DNA of 64,000 nt from the NCBI GenBank assembly GCA_000488855.1, contig KI535278.1:1-64000 (forward strand), written 5' to 3'. The stretch is from Eubacterium brachy ATCC 33089 (GTDB lineage: Bacteria; Bacillota; Clostridia; Peptostreptococcales; Anaerovoracaceae). Position numbers and translations under genes: made by a program. The notes below the pieces were generated by a model. The model saw only the letters and a list, made by a program, of their open reading frames with translations, searched no databases and was not told where the DNA came from. Every line of letters starts with the position of its first letter. The stretch's first letter is position 1. Shown piece by piece: positions 26,498 through 35,599 of the stretch.

Positions 26498-27046
26498 TTA
26501 AAGAGCCTTCTCAACTGCCTCTCTGACTTTTTCCATGTCGACAGTAGGCTCAAAACGTGCAATGACGCGACCCTGGCGATCAATGAGAAATTTCGTAAAA
26601 TTCCATTTGATATAGGCTTTATCTCCATATTTCTTGTTGTTCATATTTGCAAATTTGCTTAGCACCGCCTTTTTCAATCCCTTGCCGAATCCTTGGAATG
26701 GCTTTTCGGCTGCAAGAAATTCATAAAGGGGCTCCGCCTGCTCTCCGTTGACTTCAATTTTCTTGAACTGTGGAAATTCTGTGGCGTATTTCAGCGTACA
26801 AAACTGATGAATTTCATCATCGCTGCCCGGAGCCTGGTTGGCAAATTGATTGCACGGAAAGTCGAGAATTTCAAATCCTTGACCTCTGAATTTCTCATAC
26901 ATCGCTTCAAGGTCTCCGTAATGCGGTGTGAAGCCACAGCCGGTAGCCGTATTTACGATAAGCAGCACCTTGCCCTCATATTCCGATAAGCTGACGCTTT
27001 TGCCCTGCCTGTCCTTTACGATAAAGTCATAAACTGTTTTCACCAT
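26498..27046 (-). CDS. Glutathione peroxidase-like thiol peroxidase
   Basis: 182 residues of the GPx family: peroxidatic Cys in T-G-C-G-F-T-P-H-Y near 33-41, resolving Cys in D-F-P-C-N-Q-F, and W-N-F-T-K-F-L-I-D near 148-156 with the catalytic Trp/Asn. It removes peroxides in the cytosol, most likely with thioredoxin as reductant. Useful to an oxygen-sensitive anaerobe. A good TATAAT and ribosome site (AGGAGAAAAG) lie upstream. Single-gene unit. Confidence 0.93.
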   Translation of the reverse strand: MVKTVYDFIVKDRQGKSVSLSEYEGKVLLIVNTATGCGFTPHYGDLEAMYEKFRGQGFEILDFPCNQFANQAPGSDDEIHQFCTLKYATEFPQFKKIEVNGEQAEPLYEFLAAEKPFQGFGKGLKKAVLSKFANMNNKKYGDKAYIKWNFTKFLIDRQGRVIARFEPTVDMEKVREAVEKAL

Positions 27047-27356
27047 GTTTCTTTTCTCCTGTCTCTGTTCTTTTATCCAATTATAACATCATTTTGTTAG
27101 GTTTTATAGTAATTAGACGATTTATTTCTGAACAAATCATGTTGATTACAGCGGATAAATCCGATAATGTTTTTCCGACTTTCCATAAATTTATTGAACT
27201 TACTCATCTTTATGCCTCATATTCTTCACTTTGCAAACGAATCATCCCCATACATAATAAAAGTGATGTCACAGAATAGAATCGTCTACTCTGCAACATC
27301 CCTATGTTTTTTACGACTCTTACAATAACCCCTCGTTTGTTGTTTGTCTCCGCCTA
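27047..27356. other. Spacer with a plus-strand coding trace
   Basis: Apart from the promoter of the peroxidase gene, the plus strand holds an open frame at 27094-27279 that includes I-R-R-F-I-S-E-Q-I. The segment 27091-27137 is about 70 percent alike to 27752-27798, where the frame reads I-R-R-F-I-F-E-Q-I with mostly synonymous changes and stops. These may be relics of a duplicated gene. Confidence 0.3.
27091..27137 (+). repeat. Diverged repeat, copy A (copy B at 27752-27798)
   Basis: Ungapped hand alignment gives about 70 percent identity over some 47 bases, including a shared CGATTTATTT. Changes between the copies often keep the amino acid in one plus-strand frame (R, E, Q, I codons), hinting at past coding. 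Confidence 0.35.
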
Positions 27357-27422
27357 TTATTTGTATATTTCAGGCTTGTCTTTTATGGAACCATATTCAA
27401 GCCGAGTAATTTGACTCAGCAT
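27357..27422 (-). pseudogene. C-terminal scrap of an LRR-type gene
   Basis: M-L-S-Q-I-T-R-L-E-Y-G-S-I-K-D-K-P-E-I-Y-K and stop. The part L-E-Y-G-S-I-K-D-K-P-E-I-Y-K matches the end of the intact leucine-rich protein at 32221-32997 (L-K-Y-G-L-L-K-G-K-P-E-L-Y-K-K). So a relative of that gene once stood here. Confidence 0.6.
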
Positions 27423-27433
27423 ATCAGTTTCAC

Positions 27434-27706
27434 CTATCTACCTTTTCTGAAGCTTCCATCGCCTCTGTATGTGATAGCGGTGCTAGAAAAGCACTATCCA
27501 CAATTTTTACATCTTATCACATGACTTATGATGTCATCGATCCAGTGTCCGCATTCATCCTGTACTTCATCCGTTTTACAATCTTTTGCCTCAAATACAA
27601 AATCACCGCTATCCACTAGCGATTGAATATACGTCAGGCAATCAAAATAAACTTTAGGAGTTGAAAACCCTTCTATCAGCTCTACTTTTTGGCATATCTC
27701 TCACAT
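27434..27706 (-). pseudogene. Small zinc-ribbon-like gene with two in-frame stops
   Basis: A GGAGG site leads an ATG at 27706, whose second codon is TGA. The frame then runs without shifts to codon 71 (TAG at 27494-27496) and on to TAG at 27434, 91 codons in all. It reads V-E-L-I-E-G-F-S-T-P-K-V-Y-F-D-C-L, H-V-I-R-C-K-N-C-G, then after the TAG C-F-S-S, T-Y-R-G-D-G-S-F-R-K-G-R. The order fits a small family of clostridial proteins that I recall ending G-S-F-R-K-G-R. TAG likely replaces CAG (Gln). Confidence 0.75.
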
Positions 27707-27902
27707 TAAGACCTCCGTAAAATTATATTGTTGCACACTTTATTGTAACGCTATTTTATGAAATTTTGCAGCAATTCGTCGATTTATTTTCGAGCAGATA
27801 TCCTGCTGATATGTCTTTAAATGCTATTTTGATATGAATGCCATCCGAAACGATATACAGACAACCTTATTAGCACATCATCATTATCTTCAACGTTTTT
27901 GC

Positions 27903-28556
27903 TTACAAATCAATTTCTTCAAAATCCTTTATAGATTTACGGTACGACAACCACGTACATAGTATGAACACGGCGACACCAACTATAAATATGACAATCT
28001 GCGATATGTTTAAATTTGAAGGATCATTTAAACTTTCCAGGCCGGGAATCTTATGTAAAATCTCACCTATGGCTACCACTATCAGATCGGCTATACAGAA
28101 TATTAAGAAAGGTTTACCAATCTTATAAGCCGTCTTGAAAAAGCCTGCGAGAAAAATGCTGTTAAATACTGCAAATACAATCATTACATATCCGAGATAC
28201 GCTGCATTTGCATTCATCAACGGATTTGTGACATAAGGAGCGGCATTCCCTAAAGAGCTCATCCTGATGATAGTTATCAATGCACATAAGATAAAAGCTA
28301 TAAATTCAATGAATAAAACGAATAGATATTTAGCTGTAACAACATCCTTTTTCTTCACCGGCAACATAACCGTGTATGTGATATCATCGTATTCCCTAAT
28401 CTGCTGGTAAGTATAGAAAATTCCTAGACAGATAAAAAATGAGCCGACAAGAATAGGATATCTCGGGATCATCGTCATAGCCGAAAAGGCGATAAACCAA
28501 TAGCTCAACGGATTTGCCGACAGCTTCATTTCCTTGTAAAGAAGTTTTTTCATCAC
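27903..28556 (-). CDS. ABC-2 type transporter permease
   Basis: 217 residues with six membrane helices, the ABC-2 permease type found with AbrB-like regulators in clostridia (start M-K-K-L-L-Y-K-E-M-K-L). Its ATG overlaps the stop of the ATPase gene as ATGA. It forms a transporter with the protein of 28553-29287, function likely export or antibiotic resistance. Substrate unknown. Confidence 0.87.
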   Translation of the reverse strand: MMKKLLYKEMKLSANPLSYWFIAFSAMTMIPRYPILVGSFFICLGIFYTYQQIREYDDITYTVMLPVKKKDVVTAKYLFVLFIEFIAFILCALITIIRMSSLGNAAPYVTNPLMNANAAYLGYVMIVFAVFNSIFLAGFFKTAYKIGKPFLIFCIADLIVVAIGEILHKIPGLESLNDPSNLNISQIVIFIVGVAVFILCTWLSYRKSIKDFEEIDL

Positions 28557-29287
28557 AGCTTCACCTCTTCTCTTTCAATATGCACCATGATATCTTCAAG
28601 TGTAGGTGCACCATCCATTTCTTTTGTATAATATCGTATAAAGTCTTCCTTTTTCGCAGATAAAAGCAATTCTCCATTTTTGATATAGGTGATAGTATTT
28701 GCACATTTCTCCAAATCACTGGTAATATGCGTAGAAAATAAAATTGCTACACCTTTTTCAGCAAGTTTTCGGAAAATTTCATTCATTTCATCTCTGGACA
28801 CCGGGTCGAGTCCACTTGTCGGCTCATCTAAAATTAGAAGTTTCGCATTGTGAGAAAGAGCTAAAGTCAGGTAGAACTTTACTTTCATCCCCTCGGAAAG
28901 TTCCATGATCTTCTTATTTTCATCAAGCTTAAATGCGTCAAGGTAATGGCGATACGCCTCATCATCCCAATTGTCATAGAAGATACGGGTGATGGCTACA
29001 ATCTCTTTTAACTTTTCCCTTTTATAGTAATTGATTCCACCTACTGCATAGCCGATCTGCTGTTTAATTTCATCCTCATTATCCAAATAATCCATTCCGA
29101 GAATGCGAACGCTCCCTGCATCGGGATGTACGAGATTCAGAATAGATTTAAGAGTTGTTGTCTTGCCTGCACCATTTCTGCCTATAAATCCCATAACTTC
29201 CCCTGCCTTGATATGGAAGCTGACAGGTTTTAGTTCAAAAGCCGGATAAATTTTTGTAAGGTTATTTACTTCCAGAATATATTCCAT
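28553..29287 (-). CDS. ABC transporter ATP-binding protein
   Basis: About 244 residues. Walker A G-R-N-G-A-G-K-T-T, signature L-S-E-G-M-K-V, Walker B L-L-I-L-D-E-P and switch His in F-S-T-H are all present. The start M-E-Y-I-L-E-V is chosen because GAAGGAGG lies nine bases upstream; the frame is open further. It sits between AbrB and the permease, with one base after the AbrB stop, so all three are cotranscribed. Confidence 0.93.
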   Translation of the reverse strand: MEYILEVNNLTKIYPAFELKPVSFHIKAGEVMGFIGRNGAGKTTTLKSILNLVHPDAGSVRILGMDYLDNEDEIKQQIGYAVGGINYYKREKLKEIVAITRIFYDNWDDEAYRHYLDAFKLDENKKIMELSEGMKVKFYLTLALSHNAKLLILDEPTSGLDPVSRDEMNEIFRKLAEKGVAILFSTHITSDLEKCANTITYIKNGELLLSAKKEDFIRYYTKEMDGAPTLEDIMVHIEREEVKL

Positions 29288-29288
29288 A

Positions 29289-29501
29289 TCATTCATCCTC
29301 CTTCTCTTCAAAAGCGACTTCCATCAAGTGCGCAAATGCTCCCTTTGGCGGTATGGCAATGCCTCGTTTTTCATCGCCAAGGAGCAAAATCGTATCACCG
29401 GATTTGATATTAAATACTTCCCGTGCCTGTTTCGGTATTACTATCTGACCTTTTTCCCCAACTGTAGCTGTCCAAGCATATTTACCTTTCGGTGTTTTCA
29501 C
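29289..29501 (-). CDS. AbrB/MazE-type transcription factor
   Basis: 70 residues with the swapped-hairpin AbrB DNA-binding domain: W-T-A-T-V-G-E-K-G-Q-I-V-I-P-K near 10-24, then A-R-E-V-F-N-I-K-S-G-D-T-I. It probably represses its own transporter operon, where it stands first; an inverted repeat lies between the promoter and its AAGGAGG ribosome site. Confidence 0.92.
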   Translation of the reverse strand: MKTPKGKYAWTATVGEKGQIVIPKQAREVFNIKSGDTILLLGDEKRGIAIPPKGAFAHLMEVAFEEKEDE

Positions 29502-29517
29502 GATGATTTACCTCCTT

Positions 29518-29545
29518 GTAGTATGATTTGTATGATTTATACTAC
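29518..29545. promoter_or_regulatory. Inverted repeat, probable AbrB operator
   Basis: GTAGTAT and ATACTAC, 14 bases apart, lie between a TATAAT-like box (about 29550) and the ribosome site of the AbrB gene. Confidence 0.6.
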
Positions 29546-29729
29546 TTATTATACTATATAATTTCAAAAAAACAAGTCCTGATGATGTATTATATGATGT
29601 ACTGAGTTATGGCGGATCATATCAGTGGCTGAATTTAATAGTTCCTTCGATTGATTTTATTCTTGACGTGGTTAGCTGTTCCAATGTCTATGCGAATAAT
29701 CGGTTTTTCTGATCTTCCGTTAAAAAATA

Positions 29730-29756
29730 CCGAAGTCGGTGTAAAACTGACTTCGG
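29730..29756 (-). terminator. Terminator of the MATE gene
   Basis: Minus strand: CCGAAGTC ... GACTTCGG, 11-base loop, followed by TATTTTTTAA. Confidence 0.8.
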
Positions 29757-29850
29757 CATTGTTAACTCTCATATCTCTTTGCTGAGATTTTATTCTCATC
29801 TCGATTTTTTATAGCGTCAAAGTGTCCTCTTCAGACACTATCGGATAATA

Positions 29851-31209
29851 TCACGTCGCTCTTACCGTTTTCAGCTCTCTCAGCTCTTTGAAATTCCTTG
29901 AAAGCATCAATATTACAATTACTGAAAGCAGAACATCTATAGCAAATGACCCTATATATATTGACTGTATTCCGAAAATTCTCGGCAATATGATCATGAG
30001 TGGAATGTACAGAAACAACTGTCTTCCAAGTCCTATGACCATTGCCGGAGCCGCCTTTTTTATTGACGGCCAGAAAGTCATGGCTGTCATAGTAACAGAA
30101 AGCAGCGGTGCAATTGACATGAATATTCTAAAACTGAAAATATACTCTGAATCAAAAGTTACCTGTGGCAACATACTTCCTAAAACGAGGTTCGGATCAA
30201 TCATGGATAAAAGCCAAAACGGTAACATGATAATCAATGATACAAAAGAAAATATTTTAAACGATTTTATACTTCTCTCATATTTTTCCGCTCCGTAATT
30301 TATCCCTGCAACGGGTTGCAATGCTCTCATGAGTCCATAAATAGGTGTGAGTGAGAAATTGAATATTCTGAATACCGCTCCGTAAAAAGTGATGTCCAGT
30401 TCACTTCCGTAAGCTCTCAATGCTCTTAGAATGATCACTCCTTGTATTATTCCCATAATGCTCATGATGAGCGATGGCATTCCCAAAGAAACAATTTTTT
30501 TGATTATGTCTCTGTCTGCCTTTACGGAAAATACATTTGTCTTGAAACTTGCCTTCCCTCTCTTGCAATATATTATAAATAACAGTGCATAAACAAACAT
30601 ACCTATATTGGTACCCCACGCAGCTCCTGCAACGCCCATATTGAAAATCTTCATCAATACATAATTTGATATGATATTTACTACAAGACCTATTCCCATC
30701 ATAACGGCAGCGGTTTTCATCTTTCCCTCAGCTCTTACTATCATATTGTACGCGAGACCTACGATCCAAAATATACTCCCTATCAATGTAATTTTAAAAT
30801 AAGTTGTCGCATAAGACAAAACCTCTCCCTCAGCTCCGATCGCTTTGAGTAAAGGTGTCATAAATACAAATCCGACAATCATTATAATCACTGTAACTAT
30901 TACTGAAATTAAGTTTGCATTACCAAGAATTTTACCTTGAGTTTCTCTATCATTTTCTCCAAGTAAAATACTGAGGTAAGATCCTGCCCCTACACCTACC
31001 AGCGAACCTAATCCCAAGCTAAGCTGGGTGAGAGGATAGACTATGGATATTCCGGCAAATGCTGTTTCTCCTACCAGTCTACCTACAAATACTCCATCGA
31101 AAATGACGTTTAATCCGTATAAAATCATAGCGATAATAGCCGGTAAGGAAAGCCTATAGCAAACCTTCCATAAATTGTCCTTCAGTATCATTTCTTTTTC
31201 TCTATTCAT
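29851..31209 (-). CDS. MATE-family multidrug efflux transporter
   Basis: About 452 residues and twelve membrane helices. The N-terminal half has P-A-I-I-A-M-I-L-Y-G-L-N-V-I-F-D and the second half has G-M-P-S-L-I-M-S with P-I-Y-G and Y-G-A-E, usual for NorM-type exporters that use Na+ or H+ to expel drugs. I start at the ATG at 31209, giving the normal family length; upstream codons are open but would add an unlikely polar tail. A TetR gene lies just upstream with its own operator. Confidence 0.9.
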   Translation of the reverse strand: MNREKEMILKDNLWKVCYRLSLPAIIAMILYGLNVIFDGVFVGRLVGETAFAGISIVYPLTQLSLGLGSLVGVGAGSYLSILLGENDRETQGKILGNANLISVIVTVIIMIVGFVFMTPLLKAIGAEGEVLSYATTYFKITLIGSIFWIVGLAYNMIVRAEGKMKTAAVMMGIGLVVNIISNYVLMKIFNMGVAGAAWGTNIGMFVYALLFIIYCKRGKASFKTNVFSVKADRDIIKKIVSLGMPSLIMSIMGIIQGVIILRALRAYGSELDITFYGAVFRIFNFSLTPIYGLMRALQPVAGINYGAEKYERSIKSFKIFSFVSLIIMLPFWLLSMIDPNLVLGSMLPQVTFDSEYIFSFRIFMSIAPLLSVTMTAMTFWPSIKKAAPAMVIGLGRQLFLYIPLMIILPRIFGIQSIYIGSFAIDVLLSVIVILMLSRNFKELRELKTVRAT

Positions 31210-31461
31210 AATCTTTGTTTCTCTCCTAAAAATTTCTACACATCTTTTAGACTCAAGTAAAATATTTTCCTGCATACGATATTTAAATCTAGTGAGGTCA
31301 CCATATGCATTCATTTGTGATGTTATACATTCAATTCCCAACGGAATACACTTTTGATATGGATATTTCAAATAGTCTGCCGTGTAATATGCTCATCTTG
31401 TCACTGACCTAGCATATGAATAACTATTCAAAATCACGTCTGTTTAAAGCACTTGCAACCA

Positions 31462-32037
31462 TTAAATATTATTTAAATAAGCCTCAAACATAGTTTTGAG
31501 CATTTCTTTCAGTTTCGACATTTCAAAATCATCAAACAGATAAAGCCCTATATACAAGCTGTTCATCAAAAGAGTAAACTCATAATTGCTTATTGACACA
31601 TACTCTTCCAGCCCTTCTTTTTTACAGAATTCTATGAAATCCTCAATACCTTCATCATATATTTTTTTAAATAATCGTTTAAACTTTTCATTGCTTTGAA
31701 TTTCCATGAGAAATACAGTATATAAATCCTTATACTGATTTTTATCCAGGATTTTATCCAGCAACATCTCTACAATTTTTTCGTTTCTGCTCTGAGAATT
31801 TTCTCTCATATACTCCACTACAAGGTTCTTCCTATATTCGTTACCGTCTTTCAAAAGCTCCAAAAAAATTTCTTCTTTATTTGAAAAATGATGGTACATT
31901 CCTCCTTTAGATATACCGACTGCCTGTACGATTTCATCCATAGTAGTCTTTGAATACCCATTGTCTATAAAGAGTTTCAGAGCAATCCCTTTGATCTGCT
32001 CTCTCCTTTTTTCCTTACTCAATCTTTTGCCTTCCAT
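31462..32037 (-). CDS. TetR-family regulator, likely of the MATE gene
   Basis: 191 residues. The HTH (about 20-50) includes A-V-G-I-S-K-G-G-M-Y-H-H-F-S-N-K-E-E, a very common TetR recognition helix. The ligand part (60-191) is rich in Tyr/Phe. It lies 252 bases before the MATE gene in the same direction, with a palindrome just ahead of its start, so it likely represses itself and, by readthrough or a second site, the efflux gene. Confidence 0.9.
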   Translation of the reverse strand: MEGKRLSKEKRREQIKGIALKLFIDNGYSKTTMDEIVQAVGISKGGMYHHFSNKEEIFLELLKDGNEYRKNLVVEYMRENSQSRNEKIVEMLLDKILDKNQYKDLYTVFLMEIQSNEKFKRLFKKIYDEGIEDFIEFCKKEGLEEYVSISNYEFTLLMNSLYIGLYLFDDFEMSKLKEMLKTMFEAYLNNI

Positions 32038-32049
32038 ATGTTTCTCCCT

Positions 32050-32071
32050 TTACCGACTATATAGTCTGTAA
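32050..32071. promoter_or_regulatory. 22-base palindromic TetR operator
   Basis: Core GACTATATAGTC, flanked by TTACC and TGTAA, is symmetrical at 20 of 22 positions. It lies 13 bases before the ATG and covers the promoter/start region of the TetR gene. Confidence 0.8.
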
Positions 32072-32132
32072 GAGAATTCTACTACTTTTAGAATTTTTTG
32101 TCAAGCTATGAATTATGAATTGCAAATAAAAA

Positions 32133-32166
32133 ATACCGGTTATAGCGTCATAACTAACTCCGGTAT
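32133..32166 (-). terminator. Terminator of the LRR gene
   Basis: Minus strand: ATACCGG ... CCGGTAT with an inner TTAT/ATAA pair, then TTTTTATTT. It lies about 55 bases after the stop at 32221. Confidence 0.75.
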
Positions 32167-32220
32167 CGGATTCCTCTTTTAAGGAAATTCATATCGTCTC
32201 GATTTATAATTTATATTCTA

Positions 32221-32997
32221 CTATTTTTTATAGAGTTCAGGCTTGCCTTTTAGCAAACCATATTTCAAGTTAGGCAATTTTACGATGTCATCGTACAGTG
32301 CTTTTACTTCTCTGCACGGTCTCAAGGTTAAATGCTCAATATTTTCAAGGCTCAAAACAGGAGTATAATCTTTGCTTTTTAGCCGTGCCGTCAGAAACCT
32401 GAAAAATCTCAACTGGTTCATATCCTTTAAAAATTCCAGAGATTTTACATGAATATATTTAGGTGCAAGCCCGTTTCCTTCAATGGACAGGCTTTCTAAA
32501 TTTTTAAGTTGGGCAAACGGACTGTAATCATCAATTTTTTGAAAATTTTCCACCGATAAAGCTACTAATTTTTTTAAGTATGTGATAGGCTCTATACTTT
32601 TAACGCTTGCTCCTGAACCTATAGATAAATACTCAAGTTTTTGCAGGTTTTCAATCTTGGAAAGGTCATCGTACGCACCCCATTTTATATGCAATTTTTT
32701 GAGGTTTTTCTGAGAACAAACAGCATCGAATAACTCTTGTGGCATCCTCGTTGCAAAGGATAATTCCGTAAATGCCGTCGTGTTATCGGATAGAAAATTG
32801 CACCACTCCTTTAAAACGCGTTTTTTCTCTTTTGCGGTTTTGTACTGGGGTGTGAAACTGTCACCCAGCTGGGTGCAATTTATTATCAACGAATTTTCAC
32901 CGTCATACTCCGATACCTCAACAATGCATCTTGGATGCGATTCATCTTTGTGGTAATAGTCAAAGCCATATTTTATTTGTCTTTCAGTTAAAATCAA
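32221..32997 (-). CDS. Leucine-rich-repeat protein
   Basis: 258 residues. A non-repeat N-terminal cap (1-85) is followed by about seven leucine-rich repeats, for example L-Q-K-L-E-Y-L-S-I-G and L-K-N-L-E-S-L-S-I-E-G-N, and a C-terminal cap L-K-Y-G-L-L-K-G-K-P-E-L-Y. No signal peptide, so cytosolic. LRR proteins of this form are often immunity or sensing proteins. A decayed relative lies at 27357-27422. Confidence 0.75.
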   Translation of the reverse strand: MILTERQIKYGFDYYHKDESHPRCIVEVSEYDGENSLIINCTQLGDSFTPQYKTAKEKKRVLKEWCNFLSDNTTAFTELSFATRMPQELFDAVCSQKNLKKLHIKWGAYDDLSKIENLQKLEYLSIGSGASVKSIEPITYLKKLVALSVENFQKIDDYSPFAQLKNLESLSIEGNGLAPKYIHVKSLEFLKDMNQLRFFRFLTARLKSKDYTPVLSLENIEHLTLRPCREVKALYDDIVKLPNLKYGLLKGKPELYKK

Positions 32998-33217
32998 TTT
33001 CGTTTCCTTTCGTTAGTTTTGATGCTTTACCTTATACGATTTCTTCTGGAATTTTTGAACTTTGTTCTGTCTCTCTCAAGAGGTGATAACATCACTGTTT
33101 CTTATAGTCCAATACTCCCTCAACTGCTCACATATCACACCTAAAGATTTAACCATCAAATCTCATTCTTAACCGGCTTTTTGCGATATCTATGATGTTT
33201 CTTGTGTCCAAATTTCA

Positions 33218-33733
33218 TTACTTCCTATCTTCAACAACACTCTCTATTTCCATACCCAATGCCAACAAATTGTCCATGTCCGTCAAGCTGCTCGTTCCAA
33301 AGGGATTGAAGGATGTAAATCCGGTTATCGCTTTATATTCTTTAGGCCTGGCTCTAAACGATATTTTATCAGCATCAGAATACATATCTACTCTTACCAA
33401 TTTATCATGAGCTTCTTTGATTTCACAATACGATACCTGTCCTGATACAACTTCTCTTCCATTCTCAAAAACTTCAATATTTACACCGTCAAGTTTAACC
33501 ACATAGTCCTTTTTTATGCTCTTTAGCATTTTCTTTATGAGAAGATATGTAATAAATAGCCCCGGTAAAAGCACTAAAAATGCTAATGATTTATATTCTG
33601 CAAATACACCAACCCCCGAATAAAACAATATTAAATAAGTTATCAACATGGGGATTACAATAGCTGCCGGAATCCCTAACCCCATTATCATATCCGATTT
33701 CGACGTTCCTGATGTAAATCTATAGGTTTTCAT
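33218..33733 (-). CDS. Two-helix membrane protein, PH-like domain
   Basis: 171 residues. Helices at about 18-38 and 47-67 are followed by a beta-rich cytosolic part (V-V-K-L-D-G-V-N-I-E-V-F-E-N-G) that resembles bacterial PH domains. No firm family. Ribosome site GGAGGATAAT before the ATG. Confidence 0.65.
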   Translation of the reverse strand: MKTYRFTSGTSKSDMIMGLGIPAAIVIPMLITYLILFYSGVGVFAEYKSLAFLVLLPGLFITYLLIKKMLKSIKKDYVVKLDGVNIEVFENGREVVSGQVSYCEIKEAHDKLVRVDMYSDADKISFRARPKEYKAITGFTSFNPFGTSSLTDMDNLLALGMEIESVVEDRK

Positions 33734-34027
33734 ATTATCCTCCGAATCAACAAATTCCCCTATCTATATTTAATTACAAAATATTATCTCACACTGACTA
33801 TCGCCTTAAAAATACAAACTTCATCTGTAAATTTTTCTATCATCAGCTCCTTTAATAACTACGCTCTATCTACTTTAGAAATTCAGTTAGATTTCCGCCC
33901 GTATTGCTTCTGCTTTCCGAAGCGACTTCTCAATTTACAATTTAACATATTAAGTATACATTAAATAAGCCCACAATGCCATCTCCTAAAATATAACCGC
34001 CTAAACAAAAAAAACGTAACTATCATC
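33734..34027. other. Spacer, no gene seen
   Basis: AT-rich; contains the upstream region of 33218-33733. I found no open frame worth listing or a clear RNA structure. Confidence 0.4.
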
Positions 34028-34265
34028 TCATTTGACATTATCAAATCTATTTTCTCAGGTGATAGAATCGATTTTATCAGGGAGATTCCCTGCTTTAAGC
34101 TGCTATATTACCTGCCAATTTATATTTTTATAAGAATGGTAATGTTCATTGCTGATTTCTTCTAAACATTCTTTCTGTAGTCTTTCTACGGAAGTTGAAA
34201 CTTTTCTATACAGGTGCCCAAATATATTCGGCTAAATTCTCTATTCTTCTCAAAACCCTTTAATT
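34028..34265 (-). pseudogene. Decayed gene with in-frame TAG and TGA
   Basis: A frame reading V-E-R-L-Q-K-E-C-L-E-E-I-S-N-E-H-Y-H is interrupted by TAG (34103-34105) and TGA (34055-34057), continues as Q-L-K-A-G-N-L-P-D-K-I and E-N-R-F-D-N-V-K, and ends TGA at 34028. Another frame upstream holds I-E-N-L-A-E-Y-I-W-A-P-V. Looks like an old gene with stops and one shift. Family unknown. Confidence 0.5.
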
Positions 34266-34268
34266 TTC

Positions 34269-34649
34269 CTACAGGCCTTTCAAATTACGTTCTGCATACA
34301 AATATACTCTATTCCAAAATTCATCATAATTATTGTTAAGAGCAAGCTTTTGATAACAACGTTCTATGTCTTTATCAGATGAATTCTCATTTAGTAGAGA
34401 TAGTGCCTCTGCTTCCTCAAACAAACCTATATTTTTTAATGCTTTAATTTGGCTGTCATACGATTTAAAGTCTAATCCTTCCATCTGCAAATCTGTATCG
34501 TAGTCAATAATTGTAATAATATTTCTGATCCAATCATGGTAATCATCCAAGATTTCTCTAATTTCAAAATGATTATATATATCGGTCATCGCTGCAACAA
34601 AGTCTTCTCCATTGTGGCAATTATTCAAAGCTTCTTCTATAAAGTTCAT
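34269..34649 (-). CDS. Small helical protein, unknown (weakly DMP19-like)
   Basis: About 126 residues from the ATG at 34649 with AGGAGAG five bases upstream. A helix segment A-L-K-N-I-G-L-F-E-E-A-E-A-L recalls DMP19/DUF4375 proteins, which mimic DNA or act as immunity, but the match is slight. Acidic, cytosolic. Confidence 0.6.
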   Translation of the reverse strand: MNFIEEALNNCHNGEDFVAAMTDIYNHFEIREILDDYHDWIRNIITIIDYDTDLQMEGLDFKSYDSQIKALKNIGLFEEAEALSLLNENSSDKDIERCYQKLALNNNYDEFWNRVYLYAERNLKGL

Positions 34650-34813
34650 TTTTTCTCTCCTAATAATTTCCATTTAAACAACATCTTCACCAGTATTTTA
34701 ATATGCCCCTGTATTTTAATCAAGTTCTATTAAATATAGAGTTTCATATCCTGATAAGTATTTCTCTTTTGGTTTGAACCATAGATGTTTTATGTCCATT
34801 TCTTCGCCCAAAA

Positions 34814-34854
34814 AAAAGAGAAGTATCCACGATTCAATAGATGACTTCTCTTTT
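34814..34854 (-). terminator. Terminator after the ATC-hydrolase-like gene
   Basis: Perfect 11-base arms AAAAGAGAAGT and ACTTCTCTTTT, 19-base loop, ending in TTTTTTTT on the minus strand. Confidence 0.85.
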
Positions 34855-34892
34855 GATATTATTTATTGCGATCTCTACCTCATATTCTATGA

Positions 34893-35528
34893 TTATTCAC
34901 CTCGATTCTTAATCCAGTAATCACAATCTTCGTATCCATCTGCAACTGTATGTTCTCTATAAAGAGTGCCTCCAAAATGCTCGATAACAGCCTTGTCGGT
35001 TTCGCAAAAATAAGGCATCAGTTGGCTATATCCATTTTTTTCTGCAAAATCTGCAATAGGACATCCCACCAGATGAATGCTGATTCCTTCTCTGTGATTA
35101 AGAGGATTTACTTCCATCCCCCACGTGTTGTTCCATGATCCGTCTTTCTTATGTCTGTTCAGTTTTTTCGCTCTGAGTCTAAAAAGCCCGTGAAAAATTT
35201 TTTGTACCAATTTATTGTTGAGATTAAACTTGGAAAGCTGCCCTCCCTTCTTGTCTCCAATCATCATTCCAAAGCACATATCCATAATTTCATCCGGAGA
35301 CATATCGCGATTCATGCACTCATAATAAGCAAAAGCAGACAAAGCTCCATAAAAGTTTTTTGACATTGGATTGTCTTTTCTCCCAATACTTGGAGTCTCA
35401 TTGGAAAATTTTTCATAAGTTTCAAGAATTTCCTGATACTTTGCTTCCGCCTCATCAGAAGAATATTTTTTACTCAGTTGATTTTTAATCCATTTCTTGG
35501 AATCCTGTGGAATTTCATATACTACCAT
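34893..35528 (-). CDS. L-2-amino-thiazoline-4-carboxylate hydrolase-like protein
   Basis: 211 residues of the ATC-hydrolase family (Pfam L-2-amino-thiazoline-4-carboxylic acid hydrolase). Signs are N-x-W-G-M-E-V-N-P near 131-139 and the Cys-containing H-L-V-G-C-P-I-A near 152-159. Many family members are not true ATC hydrolases; they often accompany TetR genes, as here (35600-36250 is 71 bases upstream). Likely function: hydrolysis or sensing of small ring compounds. Confidence 0.85.
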   Translation of the reverse strand: MVVYEIPQDSKKWIKNQLSKKYSSDEAEAKYQEILETYEKFSNETPSIGRKDNPMSKNFYGALSAFAYYECMNRDMSPDEIMDMCFGMMIGDKKGGQLSKFNLNNKLVQKIFHGLFRLRAKKLNRHKKDGSWNNTWGMEVNPLNHREGISIHLVGCPIADFAEKNGYSQLMPYFCETDKAVIEHFGGTLYREHTVADGYEDCDYWIKNRGE

Positions 35529-35599
35529 AACTACATCTCCTTCCCAATGCCGTCCCTCTTAATCGCACAATCTCTTCTGAATTTTACCCGGTTTTAAAA

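Noticed and set aside
29888-30298. Plus-strand frame inside the MATE gene
   Set aside because: Antisense of a clear MATE transporter.
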